A stretch of DNA of 62,000 nt from Gnetum montanum (Eukaryota > Streptophyta > Gnetopsida > Gnetales > Gnetaceae). The stretch is from the NCBI GenBank assembly GCA_015680685.1, contig MNCI01034636.1:957352-1019351 (forward strand), written 5' to 3'. The notes beneath the pieces are model-generated. The model was not told the DNA's origin. It was given only the letters and a program-made list of their open reading frames with translations, and made no database searches. Shown one piece after another: positions 1-9,997 of the stretch. Both the position numbers and the translations under genes were made by a program. The first letter of the stretch is position 1. Each line of letters starts with the position of its first letter.

Positions 1-268
1 TAGTCATGCCACGCTAATGCATGTAATAAATAATAGGTAGGAAATAACATGTAATAAACCTATTCCATGCACTGCAAGGTTTATCCGCAAAGCTCATCTT
101 TATTGCCGTACACAACTTGCATTTAGGTACAAAGCTGCTCGAATAAAGATCCGTTCACTTGGGGACTCCTACTGCGGGCACATGGAAAACATGCTATCTT
201 CAGAGTGATGAAACTGCCAGAGCTTCGCTACTTCTAGCCTAGGATAAGAAATTAGGGGAGTGCCACAT

Positions 269-281
269 CTTATTTATAGAT
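269..281 (-). promoter_or_regulatory. LTR TATA box
   Basis: The minus strand reads tctataaataag. It is the same box, in the same place next to the GATATC array, as in the LTR at 39928. It marks the U3/R side of this inverted LTR. Confidence 0.6.
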
Positions 282-298
282 TTGGCAGCGGACCGCAA

Positions 299-426
299 TA
301 TCGCGTATGCGATATCGCAGGGGACGATGCGATATCGCGTACGCTATATCGCATGGGATGCAATATCGCGATGGCCGCGATATCACGTACGCGATATCAC
401 GGTGCATGCGATATCGCGTCTCATCT
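299..426 (-). promoter_or_regulatory. GATATC palindrome array in LTR U3
   Basis: Five exact GATATC hexamers (from 311, 331, 379, 393 and 410), most extended to gcGATATCgc, plus several one-mismatch copies, lie in about 110 bp just upstream of the LTR TATA box. The same array, with different spacing, occurs in the LTRs starting at 11148, 20390, 21281 and 39928. A role in transcription is inferred from position only. Confidence 0.6.
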
Positions 427-480
427 GCTAGCCAGGCAATAAACATTACTTTTCAATCTACTCTACCTTTATTCTTGTTG
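427..480. other. Short unassigned junction
   Basis: 54 bp between the start of the inverted LTR and the first clear homology to the A1 LTR. It is weakly like the middle of the 3' LTR near 9640-9680, so it may be a decayed piece of the A1 5' LTR. No target site duplication is visible. Confidence 0.3.
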
Positions 481-719
481 TAGGTGATTACATCCATAAA
501 ATATAAAATGACAAATATTCATATACCTCAATTACACTTAAACCATATCCTTGAGCCTCACAAGTGTAGTTGCGAAGACAACGAATGTTCTCAACGTCAT
601 TTTACTTCCTAGAGAAACTAGTGTACGAGTTAACTATAGGTCCCCAAAATTCAACTAGATTCATATAATGCCTTAGCAATTTGTATGGTTGGGCATAGGG
701 GGTACCTCGCCATTGATCA
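481..719 (+). repeat. 5' LTR fragment of A1 (3' part only)
   Basis: This aligns with about 9790-9997 of the 3' LTR: shared gattacatccataaaat, acttcctagagaaactagtg and ggtacctcgc/ggtacctcac. It ends attgatca, against ctgctcatca in the 3' LTR. U3 and R are missing. It has an internal stretch (about 535-575) that the 3' LTR lacks. Confidence 0.8.
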
Positions 720-720
720 T

Positions 721-738
721 TGACATCATTACCAAGGA
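721..738 (+). other. Primer binding site, tRNA-Asp type (degenerate)
   Basis: One base after the LTR end, tgacatcattaccaagga matches the A3 PBS tggcaccattgccgggga with a few transitions. The A3 form is complementary to the 3' end of plant tRNA-Asp. Confidence 0.65.
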
Positions 739-879
739 CCTTTTTGCTGTTTTTTGTGCTATCTAGGACCTAGTGAAAGTATTTAAATTGTTGGAATGAA
801 CGTGAGAGTCATATCTTACTTCACAATTACTACAATAAATTCTTAGGGCACACTATGATTTTTATTTTGCTAATTAAAA

Positions 880-3340
880 ATATCTTATTCTCACAGGAGT
901 GTTTCTCTGCCTAAGGCTAATAATGTTTATTTGACAAAGCCTCAATAGTACCAAATCATATATGCCCACCCTGATGAGTATGTGCCAAACTTCACCTTCA
1001 TCCTACACTAGGATGAATAGCCATGATGGCTTGACATGGAGGGCAACATTGTGTTTTGCCACTTGATCATGTTGCTCTTGCAATGCTCTATCAAACACTT
1101 GCATGAGGTGGTGCTCAAGATTGCCATGGGGAGTATAACGTTGAAGATGTTGATGCTAGGGATTATCATTCCATTGAAGCACAACACCTATGGGATTGAT
1201 AGCTGGAACATCACTATGAGTTTTCAAAGGGAAAAGGGCTTAATAATCCTTCATTGCTATTGTACCAACAAGCTAGAGGAGAACCTTTCTCTGGGGGTTT
1301 TCCATACAACGATGCTCCTCTCTTTGACTTTGGCAATGGAGGTCAAAACTAGAATTTGCACTCCATAGTCCACAATCCTGATTCTAGTAACAAGGGATCC
1401 AATGACAAAGAAGGATATGGAGGGGCAAGTCAAGACAGGGATGCAGACAAGAAGCATAATCATGATCATGATCGCGATTTTTGAAGAGGTGGTAGTAGGC
1501 ATCGTGATGGTGCTAATTCTCGTTCCTCTTCCCTTTCATCATCATCTTCTTCTTCTAGCTTTGATCATGACCATAGAAGGCGAGATCATGATGGAGGTGA
1601 TCAAAATGAGCTCAATGATTGATGGGATCACAATAATCAAGGGGACCATCAAGACCGGTAAGATCAAGGATGCAGACGTTTAAGAGAGGCACATTTTCAT
1701 GAACAAAGGGGTAGTAGAGGACATCGTAGGTAGCATGATCAAGGCCTCGATGAGCCTCTATTTGCTACCCAAAGTATGCTTAACATTGTAGAGGCAATCA
1801 GAATCCCAATAAGGCATGTGAAATATAGTCGGATCAAATGGTTAGACATGAAAAAAATTCCTCAATTTGAAGGAAGATATAACTTTGATTCACAGAATCA
1901 TCTTCAAGCTTTCCAAGATGCATGTGCCTTGCAAAACATAGAAAATGAATGGTAGAAATTGAAGTTGTTCACCAGGAGACTCATTAAAGAAGCAGAGAAT
2001 TAGTACCAGTCTTTAGAGCCGAAATCTATCAGATGATGGAGTACCATGCTTGAGTTGTTCAATGATAAGTATCAAATGTACTCCAGAGTGTTCAACTTAA
2101 GAAAGAAAATCCAAGGCTGGAAGCAAGAAGCACATGAACCCTGAGATGCTGCCATTGGCCAATACTATGCCTTGATGCACAAATGCCCTAGCCATGGTTA
2201 TTCTCAATTGGCTCAACTTCACCACATTGTAGATGGGCTTCGTAATGAAATGAGGAAAACCCTTAGTGTTTATGCCTCAAGGTGATTGTCAGAACCAACT
2301 GTCCATCAGGTACAAAGGTTAATAGAGTAGGTTACAAAGAGGAGGGTGAACTAAAAGAAAGAGAAAGCACAGAGGAGTACAACCACGATCCTTCCATTCG
2401 CAAGTGGGAGGTTTGATTCTGTGATAGTGAGGATGCATTCGTATTTGATGAGGGGATGCATAAAAAAACCTTGCCATTTCAACATTTCTAATCTAAACTT
2501 ATGGCTAAGGTTGATTAGTTAAGAGACTCGATGGATGGCAAATTTCAAGCTATCCTCAAAATTGCTGAGGAGTCTCGAGAACAAGGTAGTGACTATGAGT
2601 ACAAGAGGTGCAAGGAAGCTAAACGTGCATATTACAAAGGTAAGGACAAAATTGTTGCAATAGAAGAGGTTGTAGACAGTAAATTAGATGATGATCATAG
2701 ATGTGATGTCTACCTATATGAACATCCTAAAGGATGTTGTCCAGTTGTGTCACATCTTCAAGAGTTTGGGGTATATGCCTTACATCCACGACTTACACAA
2801 AGGCAAACATATAGAAGGTTGCCTTATCCTCAAGGTGACCTTAGGTAGTTCTATAAAAAACAACCATATTATCCAAGTGGAGCTCCACCATAACTGTATG
2901 AATAGTATTGACAATGGAAGCAATCTTAATCATGGGTGTTTGCACCGCCAAGGCAACAATACCCTTACTGGTAGCCTGATCCACATGGTTATCACATTCA
3001 GCAACCCATGTCTCCACATGACTCTTCTAGTCATGTTTCTAATATTCAACCTTACTACCACCTTTTTGATTATTATCAAACTCCTTCTTCACATGAAAGA
3101 AGGGATGTNATTTTTGATTATTATCAAACTCCTTCTTCACATGAAAGAAGGGATGTCACCTCCTATCATTATCCTTCTCCTGTCCTTACACATACTCCTC
3201 CTCCAGTTGCACAACTATCACCTACTCCTCTTATGTAGGGTGAACTGCTAGCTCAACTACAACAATGCAATGCTACAAGGGCTATTAATTTGCAATCCAA
3301 TCATCAATTGGAGGGGTTGAATGTCTAATCAAAGAAAAGA
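880..3340 (+). pseudogene. gag: A1 gag, decayed
   Basis: Structural polyprotein that would form the particle and package RNA. The start is lost: ATA at 880 stands where A2 and A3 have ATG. The N-terminal block (YAHPDEYVPNFTFILH, about 955-1010) matches A2 and A3. An Asp/His/Arg-rich stretch follows (about 1430-1760), then the retrotransposon gag core near 1866-2282 (FEGRYNF, HLQAFQDAC, KLFT-RRLIKEAEN). A short CCHC-like motif near 2700-2735 has lost its second Cys (CDVY-EHPKGCC). A proline/glutamine-rich linker leads to protease. Stops are frequent, mostly TAG where CAG or TGG is expected. The piece 3063-3156 is an assembly duplication. Confidence 0.75.
3063..3156. repeat. Exact 46 bp duplication around a single N
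   Basis: 3063-3108 and 3111-3156 are identical and are separated by N at 3109 and one base. An unresolved contig overlap is likelier than biology; 41768-41864 shows the same 46 bp pattern. Confidence 0.85.
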
Positions 3341-3354
3341 GCTTTGTTTTGACC

Positions 3355-4028
3355 CCATAGTCTGTCGATGCCCTCACCTACACCTACGCCTAACAACCCT
3401 ATTCTTTCCTCTTCTTCCATATTAGATTCCTTCGAGCCTCCTTCAAACCAAACTCTGCCAAGGATCCATACTGTAATGCTCACTCATACTATGTTTAATT
3501 GGATCCATGCAAGAAACCTTCCTAATAATCTAGCTGATCTTAGAAGTTCTTTAATCTATTTGCAAATTATTGGGAACAAACCATGCAAAGCTCTTCTCGA
3601 TTCAAGTTCTGGTCTTAATTTGATTTCTCATGAGATGTACACTACTTGGAACCTATCTCCTCTTAAGAAGAGCAACATTAGATTGGAATTGGCAGACTAG
3701 TCCATCATTGTTGCATTGGGATTGATAGAAGACATTGTGAGAACTGTCTGTGGGTGGTCTTATCCTACTGATTTCTTGGTAATCAAAGTGGAGAATTGCA
3801 AAGGTGACTTCCTAATCATAATGGAAAGGGCATGGCTGAGCACTATTAATACAAGAATGGACATAAGATATCTTTCCCTAGAAATCTCTAACAAAATGCA
3901 TTTAGAAAGATCAAGAAGAATAGAGTTCCATGCATCGCGTACAACGATACAGAGTGCAATTTTGTGTAGAAACTTTGGGCCATCAAGCACGCATCCATCT
4001 TTGCATGTAAGCAGTGTGCACAAGAGGT
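3355..4028 (+). pseudogene. pro: A1 aspartic protease region, decayed
   Basis: Retropepsin-like protease that would cut the polyprotein. It aligns over its length with the A2 copy at 17147-17640. The active-site strand reads ALLDSSSGLNLIS, so the usual D-S/T-G is D-S-S. The downstream strand (DFLVIKVENC, then a hydrophobic stretch ending in W-L) fits the fold. Stops and a frameshift split it (open to about 3700, then 3716-4030). The same DSS in A2 suggests the substitution is old or that the family tolerates it. Confidence 0.7.
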
Positions 4029-4039
4029 AGAAATTAAAA

Positions 4040-5745
4040 AGTGTCTTTATGCATCAGACACAAAATAGGAGGGCACCCAATGGCTAACTGCTGATTTAAG
4101 AAGTAGCACACTTTGCATGGAATCAACTGAGAGACTGACATGTGAATATGTCATGAGCATGGATCAACTCGAGCAAGTTCATTACCAACTCTCTGAAGAT
4201 AGAAATGATGATATTCATTGGGGAGAGTTGGAAATTCTTGAGAAATTTAAGCAAGCCCCTTGAACTAAAACCGTTACTGGCTAGAATGGAATACATGTTT
4301 TTGAAAAATAGGAAGTTGGTTATAATCAATGCAAGACTTGCTCCAGAATAGAAAAAGATGCTATTGAAAGTAGTTGAAAGATGGTCAAAAACTTTTTCTT
4401 AGTCATATCCTAAACTCATAGGGATTGATCCTAGGATATGCTAGCATCACATTTACATCAACTTAGCCATAAAGCCAAAACGATAGCTACAGAGGCAATT
4501 GAACGGTTGAATCAAATCGTGAAGGAGAAAATCGAGCAACTCCTTAAGGATGGGTTCATCTATCCCATTGTAGATAGTTAGTAGGTTAGTTAATTTATAA
4601 TTGTACCAAAGAAAGGAGGTAAGTGAGGGGTTTGCTTCGACTTTAGGCTACTTAATATGACAACATTGAAGGATCATTTCTCATTGTTATTTGTTGACCA
4701 GGTGCTAGACACAATATCAGGGAATTGCTACAATAGCTTCCTAGATGGTTATAGTGGCTATAAAAAAATCCAAATTGCACCAGAGAACCAAGCAAAGACA
4801 ATGTTTATAAGTCCCTAGGGGACTTTTGCATATTGTAAAATGTCGTTTGGTGTATGCAATTATTTTGCCACATTTCAACGCCTAGTGCTAAGCATCTTTC
4901 AATAGCAGATCGATAGTGGTGTAGAAGTCTTCATGGATGACTTCTCCACCTATGGAGCTACATTTGAGCAAGCCCTGAACCACCTTGAGGAAGTGCTGAA
5001 ACAATGTGTTGAAACTAACTTGCGGCTTAATTGGAAAAAATGTCATCTCATGGTCTAGGAGGGCATTGTACTATGGCACAAAATCTTGTAAGGAAGAATT
5101 GAGGTGGACCTTGAAAAAATAAAGATCATCTAAGGAATAACCTATTAGCCAGAAATAGTCAAAGATGTTCGATCATTCCTTGGACATACTGGCCACTACT
5201 GGTAATTCATATAGAATTTATCTAAGATTGCAAAATTTTTGGTCAAGTTAACAAAGAAAGATGCTTCTTTTGTTTGGACCAGATAATGTGAAAAATCATT
5301 CTAGCAACTAAAAGAAAGGCTTGTGGAAACTCCAATTCTACAAGCACCTAATTGGTCCAGACCATTTCATATCATGACAGATGCATCAAATTATGCCTTG
5401 GGAGCTGTGTTGACATAGGTAGATGATAAAAAATGTCCATACTACATCCATTGCACTAGCCAAAGCATTGTGGGTTTACAATTGAACTACATCACCACAA
5501 AGAAAGAATTGATGGCTGTGGTGTTTGCTCTAGAAAAATTCAGGCATTATGTGCTTGGATATAAGGTGTTTGTGCACACTGATCATAGTGCTATCTGCTT
5601 CCTAATGAACAAGCCAATGGTGAGCACCCATGTAATATGGTGGTTGGTGATCTTGTAGGAGTTCGATCTTACAATGGTACATCAAAAGGACACTAAGAAT
5701 GTGGTCATTGATCACTTGTCTTAGTTGCAATGGAATGACAAGGAG
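4040..5745 (+). pseudogene. pol: A1 reverse transcriptase and RNase H, decayed
   Basis: Copies genomic RNA into cDNA in the cytoplasmic particle. A linker with an Athila-style conserved block lies near 4140-4340. The RT fingers and palm follow: VPKKGGK at about 4602, KDHFSLLFVDQVLD near 4671, FLDGYSGY near 4739 and the catalytic VFMDDFSTYG near 4930. The connection has VRSFLGHTGHYW near 5170. RNase H runs about 5290-5720, with MTDASNYALGAVL and the ITTKKELMAVVFALEKFRHY block, part of which is an open stretch at 5470-5658. The catalytic MDD is present, but many TAG and TGA codons and several frameshifts make it nonfunctional. Confidence 0.85.
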
Positions 5746-6999
5746 TAAGAAAGCTCACTCTCTCACATGTTTCTTGATGAAATCCTCTTTGCTAGGGCAG
5801 TAACTAAACAAATGCCTAATGAGCCAAAATGGTATGATAACATTCTCACCTATCTTCTCACTCAGGAGATGCCACAAGGGTTGGACCACTAGAAGAAACA
5901 ATAGTTTCTTCACTAGGTAGAGCACTTCATAAAGATCAAGGGACACGTCTATAAGATGTGCCCTGATGACCCAGTTCATTGGTGTGTCCTTGATGCTGAT
6001 CAATTGCATGTTCTCCAAGATGCTCATGAAGATCCTTGTGGAGGACACTATGCTGGGAGATGCATGATCATTAAAATCCTCATGGTAGGGTTCTACTGGC
6101 TAACACTCTTTAGAGATGCTCACCATTTCATCTACTCTTGTGAATGATGCCAAAGAGATGGTGAAATGACTATTTACATGAAGAGACCTCAACAATGGAT
6201 TCAACCATTAAAACCATTCAACATTTGGGGCATTGATTTCATGGATCCCATCATGCCCATGTCAAATGGAAAGGCGTACATCATAGTCGTTGTTAACTAT
6301 TGTATGAAATGGGTAGAAGCAGTAGTTTTCATCAACTGTACATCCTCTACTACTGCTCGATTTGTACAACAAAATGTTGTAAATAGGTTTGGTGTGCCAT
6401 GTGCATTAATTTCTAGCAATGGAACTCATTTTACAAGCACTACTTTTCGGAAGCTCATGCAACGCTTAGGGGTTGAACATAAACTTACAACACCTTATCA
6501 TCCCCAAGGTAATGGTCAAGATGAGGTTACCAATAGGGAAATCACAAGAATACTAACAATAATTTTTAGCAAGTATAAGAAGGACTGGAGCATGAAACTC
6601 AATGATTTCCTTTGGGCCTACCGCTCAACTTGGAAACTTCCTATAGGCTACTTTTCCTACGATCTTATGTACGGAAAACTACCAACACTTCCTATACAAT
6701 TTGAACTCCATACACTTTCAATAGCTTATGACCTTGACCTTGACTTAAGTCTAGCCCAAAAAGAAAGACTTATGAATCTCAAGTTGCTAGAAAAAAATCG
6801 ATTAGTAGCCCTATCATTTAACAAGTTACACAAGGCCTATAACAAAAACTGTCATGACCTAAAAATTAGAAAAATCAAATTTCAACCAAGAGATAAGGTT
6901 TTCTACTGGAACCCAACACACATACCTCAAAAAGCTAAGTTTCAAACATTGTGGGAAGGACCTTACATTATTTATGAAACTTTTCCTTTAGGGGCATGA
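5746..6999 (+). pseudogene. int: A1 integrase, largely open C-terminal part
   Basis: DDE integrase that inserts the cDNA. The zinc-binding region near 5990-6155 has H-E-DPCGGHYAGR and a YSCE-CQ pair broken by a stop. The core is open from 6166 to 6999 (277 codons): NIWGIDFMDP holds the first Asp, while the second motif reads SSNGTHF, so the catalytic Asp of SDNGTHF is lost. GQDEVTNREI keeps the Glu. The C-terminal part has RDKVFYWNPTHIP and LWEGPYII. I see no chromodomain, as expected for Athila/Tat types. It aligns throughout with the A2 copy at 14003-15450. Confidence 0.85.
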
Positions 7000-7147
7000 T
7001 CTCTAACCCTGAGAGCCTGAACAAGAAATAGCTGGTCAACATCCAACAAATTAAACCTTTCCATGAGCATATGCCAATTAACACAAAAAGCACCTCATTC
7101 GATGGACAACCATGCTTCATATTTCGGATCTTCTTCTTCCACCTTAG

Positions 7148-7163
7148 TCGTGGGGGAGATGGC
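7148..7163 (+). other. Internal polypurine tract after integrase
   Basis: gtgggggagatgg follows the pol remnant by about 150 bp. The same tract is conserved in A2 (complement of 14024-14037) and A3 (60946-60955), although flanking DNA has diverged. It may be a second plus-strand primer site. Confidence 0.45.
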
Positions 7164-7789
7164 CATTCATGCTAATTATACAAAGTAGCTCTTTAGTTTT
7201 TCAAATTTTTTGATTTTTCATTTTATAACTTTTCATTTTACATATTCTTTGTTTTAAATCTTTTTTTATGTTATTAATCTTTTCTAATTTTTGTTTTACA
7301 CCATCGTTGGTACATTTGCTATTTCTTGAATATTTTACACTTTCTTTTATATGTTCTTTTATTTTAGTGTGATTTTCTAAGTTTTTATTAATAAGTGTCA
7401 GGTACATTGGTAATACGTTACTTGATGGTGGTATGTACCATTATGTTTATTTGATTGTTGGTGTCTGGTTTTTGGCTTTGAATTTTGTTACAAATAATTA
7501 GGACATGGTTTCTTTTAATGTAATAGGTAGTGAGTCCACAACATCCACCCATCCACAAACTCTATGGTTTTCCTTATTTTGAAAACGTGCAGTCCCTTTT
7601 TCATTAATAAAACTTTAATAAATTTGTGACTTTGGTAGTTTTTGGAATTGGGAAGGATTTAAAGGTTTGGACAGGGTGTGGCTTCAAGGGGATTCAGTAT
7701 TATTTGTGCTTTTCTGTTTGCTTAGATGCCTATGTGTTTCCATGAGTTTCTTACTATTCTATGCTAATCGATAAAGGAAGTTGAATAAG

Positions 7790-7979
7790 TTCTTGCATGG
7801 TGTGGTTCTCATCAAAAAAGAAAAAAAAATGATGAGAATTCAAAGCACACCCCTTGGTTGGAAAAAATAAATGCATACATCCTCGCATGGTGTGGTTCTC
7901 ATAAAAAAAAAAGAGGTTTCAAAGCACACCCCTTGGATAAAATAAATGCATGTGTCTTTGCATGGTGTGGTTCCCATTT

Positions 7980-8025
<46 letters not shown>

Positions 8026-8056
8026 AATGAAAATTCAAAGCAAATCCCTTAGACCA
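7790..8056 (+). repeat. Three tandem hairpin-forming units with A-rich loops
   Basis: Each unit has gcatggtgtggttctcat, an A-rich stretch, then gagaattcaaagcacacccc or a variant. The ggtgtg...ttctcat and atgagaat...cacacc arms can pair. Units lie at about 7795-7856, 7883-7934 and 7957-8052. The third loop contains 41 consecutive A (7984-8024). A2 has two units and A3 has one. Confidence 0.7.
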
Positions 8057-8879
8057 AATAAATGGGCTACAAGCATTGGTTATAGGAATCGTCTCCTTTA
8101 ACTAAGGCCCTTCCTCACTTCCTACTTCTTCTTTAATAAGGAATGGTGGTTGTTTTGTTGGAGCAATCTTGTGTCTCAGGGGATGGATTGGTCCTAGAAT
8201 GTTGATGCAAAGTCACTGAAAATGGTTGATTTTGGTTTGGACTAAGGATGGATTCTATCAAGTCATTTAACCACAAAATTCACAAGGGACTTCATGTGAC
8301 CATAATTAGGAACTCCATTCCATTCTCTCTCTCATCCATCTATACTTTTCACGTCTCAACTCATTGCCAATTGCATGTTTTAGTTTGATGTATTGGAATT
8401 CTTAGTTAGTTTCTTTTGGGTTTTGTTACTTAACTTCTGTAACCATTAATCATCCATGGAGCCCATGGATTCTTTGGTTTGAAGTTATGCAAGGGCATAA
8501 GAGGCATGTGCTTGCTTTGGGGAGGACACACTTGCATATCTTTTGGTTGGGTTAGTTAAGTTCTTTACTCTTAGACATTATTACAATCAAATTATTTTTG
8601 TTTACCCCATCAATGACATCTAATTGTACACATGTTTACAATTGTTCTCAGTGAACTTTCCTTTTTATTGTTGTGAATTTCTACACCCTCTTCAAATATT
8701 TCCTTGTATTGAACTTTTTCAAATTTAATGGACTGCTTAATTTAATTAACCCTATGTATCAGCCTTTTCACTAACACTACCCAAGGAACCAATCAACCAC
8801 AATCACAACTTAGCTGAGTGTAACCAATAACGGGACAAGACATTTAACAGTTATGTGTTACACATGGCATACTAATTCA

Positions 8880-9241
8880 TGATTTTTTTGTGATTACAGG
8901 GGGAAGCATGGACTGGAAGCGGGATTATCTTCACTAAAAATAATGTAGCAGTACCACACAATGAGGATCATTCATGCTTGTTGGATCTCTTCTCTTTCTC
9001 TCATTCTTCTGCTGCCAAGAGTTGTTGGATGTTAATATTTTCTAGGGTGTTCACTCCTCTTCTCAAGAACACCCAATTTTGTAAAAATTGTGATTCCATA
9101 TACTTGGCACTTAACGTTGTATGTCTGTTTCATCTGAGTCAATTTTTCATGTCAGTTAATAATTCCATACCTACCTAATATGTTATATTGTAAAGAATTT
9201 GTTCCCTCTCTTCTTCACTCGAGGACAAATTTTCATTTAGT
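8880..9241 (+). other. Conserved acceptor-like site and short ORF upstream of PPT
   Basis: A T-rich run ends gtgattacag at 8899 and is followed by gggaagcatggactggaagc. A2 has the same arrangement on its strand (complement of 12345-12385). Downstream both copies share a reading frame fragment (EAWTGS, FTK, later NTQFC). The largest open piece here is 8978-9178, hydrophobic and unrecognised. A spliced subgenomic RNA is possible but unproven. Confidence 0.35.
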
Positions 9242-9251
9242 CATGGGGGTA
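9242..9251 (+). other. Polypurine tract of A1
   Basis: catgggggta lies directly before the 3' LTR. The identical catgggggta lies before the A2 3' LTR (complement of 12018-12027). Confidence 0.75.
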
Positions 9252-9997
9252 TTATGAATCATCGTTTGTCTACGGCCATGACATCAGGGCCATGACATCA
9301 TGTATGTGATGTCGAGGCCTTAGTTTGATGTTGCATATTTGATGTCAGGGTATATTCCCCAACTCTATAAATATCACACTTGGGCTTTCATTTTGAGTTA
9401 GTTTTGAATAGTTTTAGTTTTCAATTTTCAAGCAAGGTAGCAAAGCTCTTGCAATCTATTTTCCTTAGAGTTAGAATATTTTCTAAGTGTTCATAGAAGG
9501 AGTCTAAAGTGTGTATGGTTCTTTGTTCGAGCACTAATGTACCTAAGTGCAAAAGTGTGATAGGAATAAAATGAGCTCTTTTGACAATCCTTGCAACACT
9601 GAGAATAAGTTAATATTTTCTTTAATGTATTTTACTTTCTCACTCTTTATGTTAATGCATCTGATTAAGCAATTTATTTCTAGTAGTTAATGAACATGAG
9701 CATGACCACTTTGAGCATTCATGTAGTACTTGGTAACCCAACAACGCTTAACGTTTGGTAGTCTAGTAGTGCTATATGTGTTAAGCTAGCTAGCCGATTA
9801 CATCCATAAAATATAACATGAAAAAAATTTATATACCTTAATTATAGTTGGGAAGACAATGAACGTTCTTTATGTCATTTCACTTCCTAGAGAAACTAGT
9901 GTACAAGATAACTATAGGTCCATGGAATTCAACTAGATCGCATGTAACGTCTTAGTGATTCGTATGGTTGGGTGCAGGGGTACCTCACTGCTCATCA
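9252..9997 (+). repeat. 3' LTR of A1
   Basis: It starts ttatgaatc (family start tgatgaatc) and ends ctgctcatca. U3 carries GACATC/GATGTC copies in place of the GATATC array (9288-9345), followed by a TATA box (ctataaatatc, 9364-9374). Its length, 746 bp, is shorter than the A3 LTR (1025 bp). Confidence 0.8.

Larger units (their letters stand above)
1..426 (-). mobile_element. Inverted LTR fragment, family A (Athila-like)
   Basis: Positions about 55-426 are the reverse complement of the first part of the intact family A LTR at 39928-40952. They share the GATATC array, TATA box, the gcccgcagtagg block and the AATAAA-containing stretch. The LTR starts, in its own sense, at 426 with agatgagacg (canonical tgatgagacg) and runs left out of the window. 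It could be a solo LTR or the 5' LTR of a minus-strand element beyond the left edge. Confidence 0.8.
7000..9241 (+). other. A1 3' noncoding region between integrase and PPT
   Basis: 2.2 kb without a credible long gene. It aligns in blocks with A2 (12028-14000) and A3 (60951-62000). In order it holds a purine tract (7150-7163), T-rich repeats with ttttgttttac, hairpin-forming repeat units (7790-8056), conserved unique sequence, a conserved splice-acceptor-like site (8899) and a short ORF (8978-9178). In Athila elements an env-like gene lies here; none is recognisable. Confidence 0.6.
481..9997 (+). mobile_element. Family A Ty3/gypsy retrotransposon copy A1 (Athila-like), decayed
   Basis: Ordered parts are a truncated 5' LTR (481-719), PBS (721-738), gag, protease, RT, RNase H, integrase, a long 3' noncoding region, PPT (9242-9251) and 3' LTR (9252-9997). 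The tRNA-Asp-type PBS, the RT style and the long 3' segment after integrase are features known from Athila-type plant elements. All coding regions carry stops and frameshifts, so the copy is not autonomous. The left LTR is truncated and no TSD can be defined. Confidence 0.85.

Noticed and set aside
1257-1502. Minus-strand ORF in A1 gag
   Set aside because: It is the reverse reading of the gag segment, with no family and no start context.
7984-8024. 41-base poly-A as a LINE or processed-gene tail
   Set aside because: It lies in the loop of a repeat unit present in other family A copies and has no LINE or gene sequence upstream.
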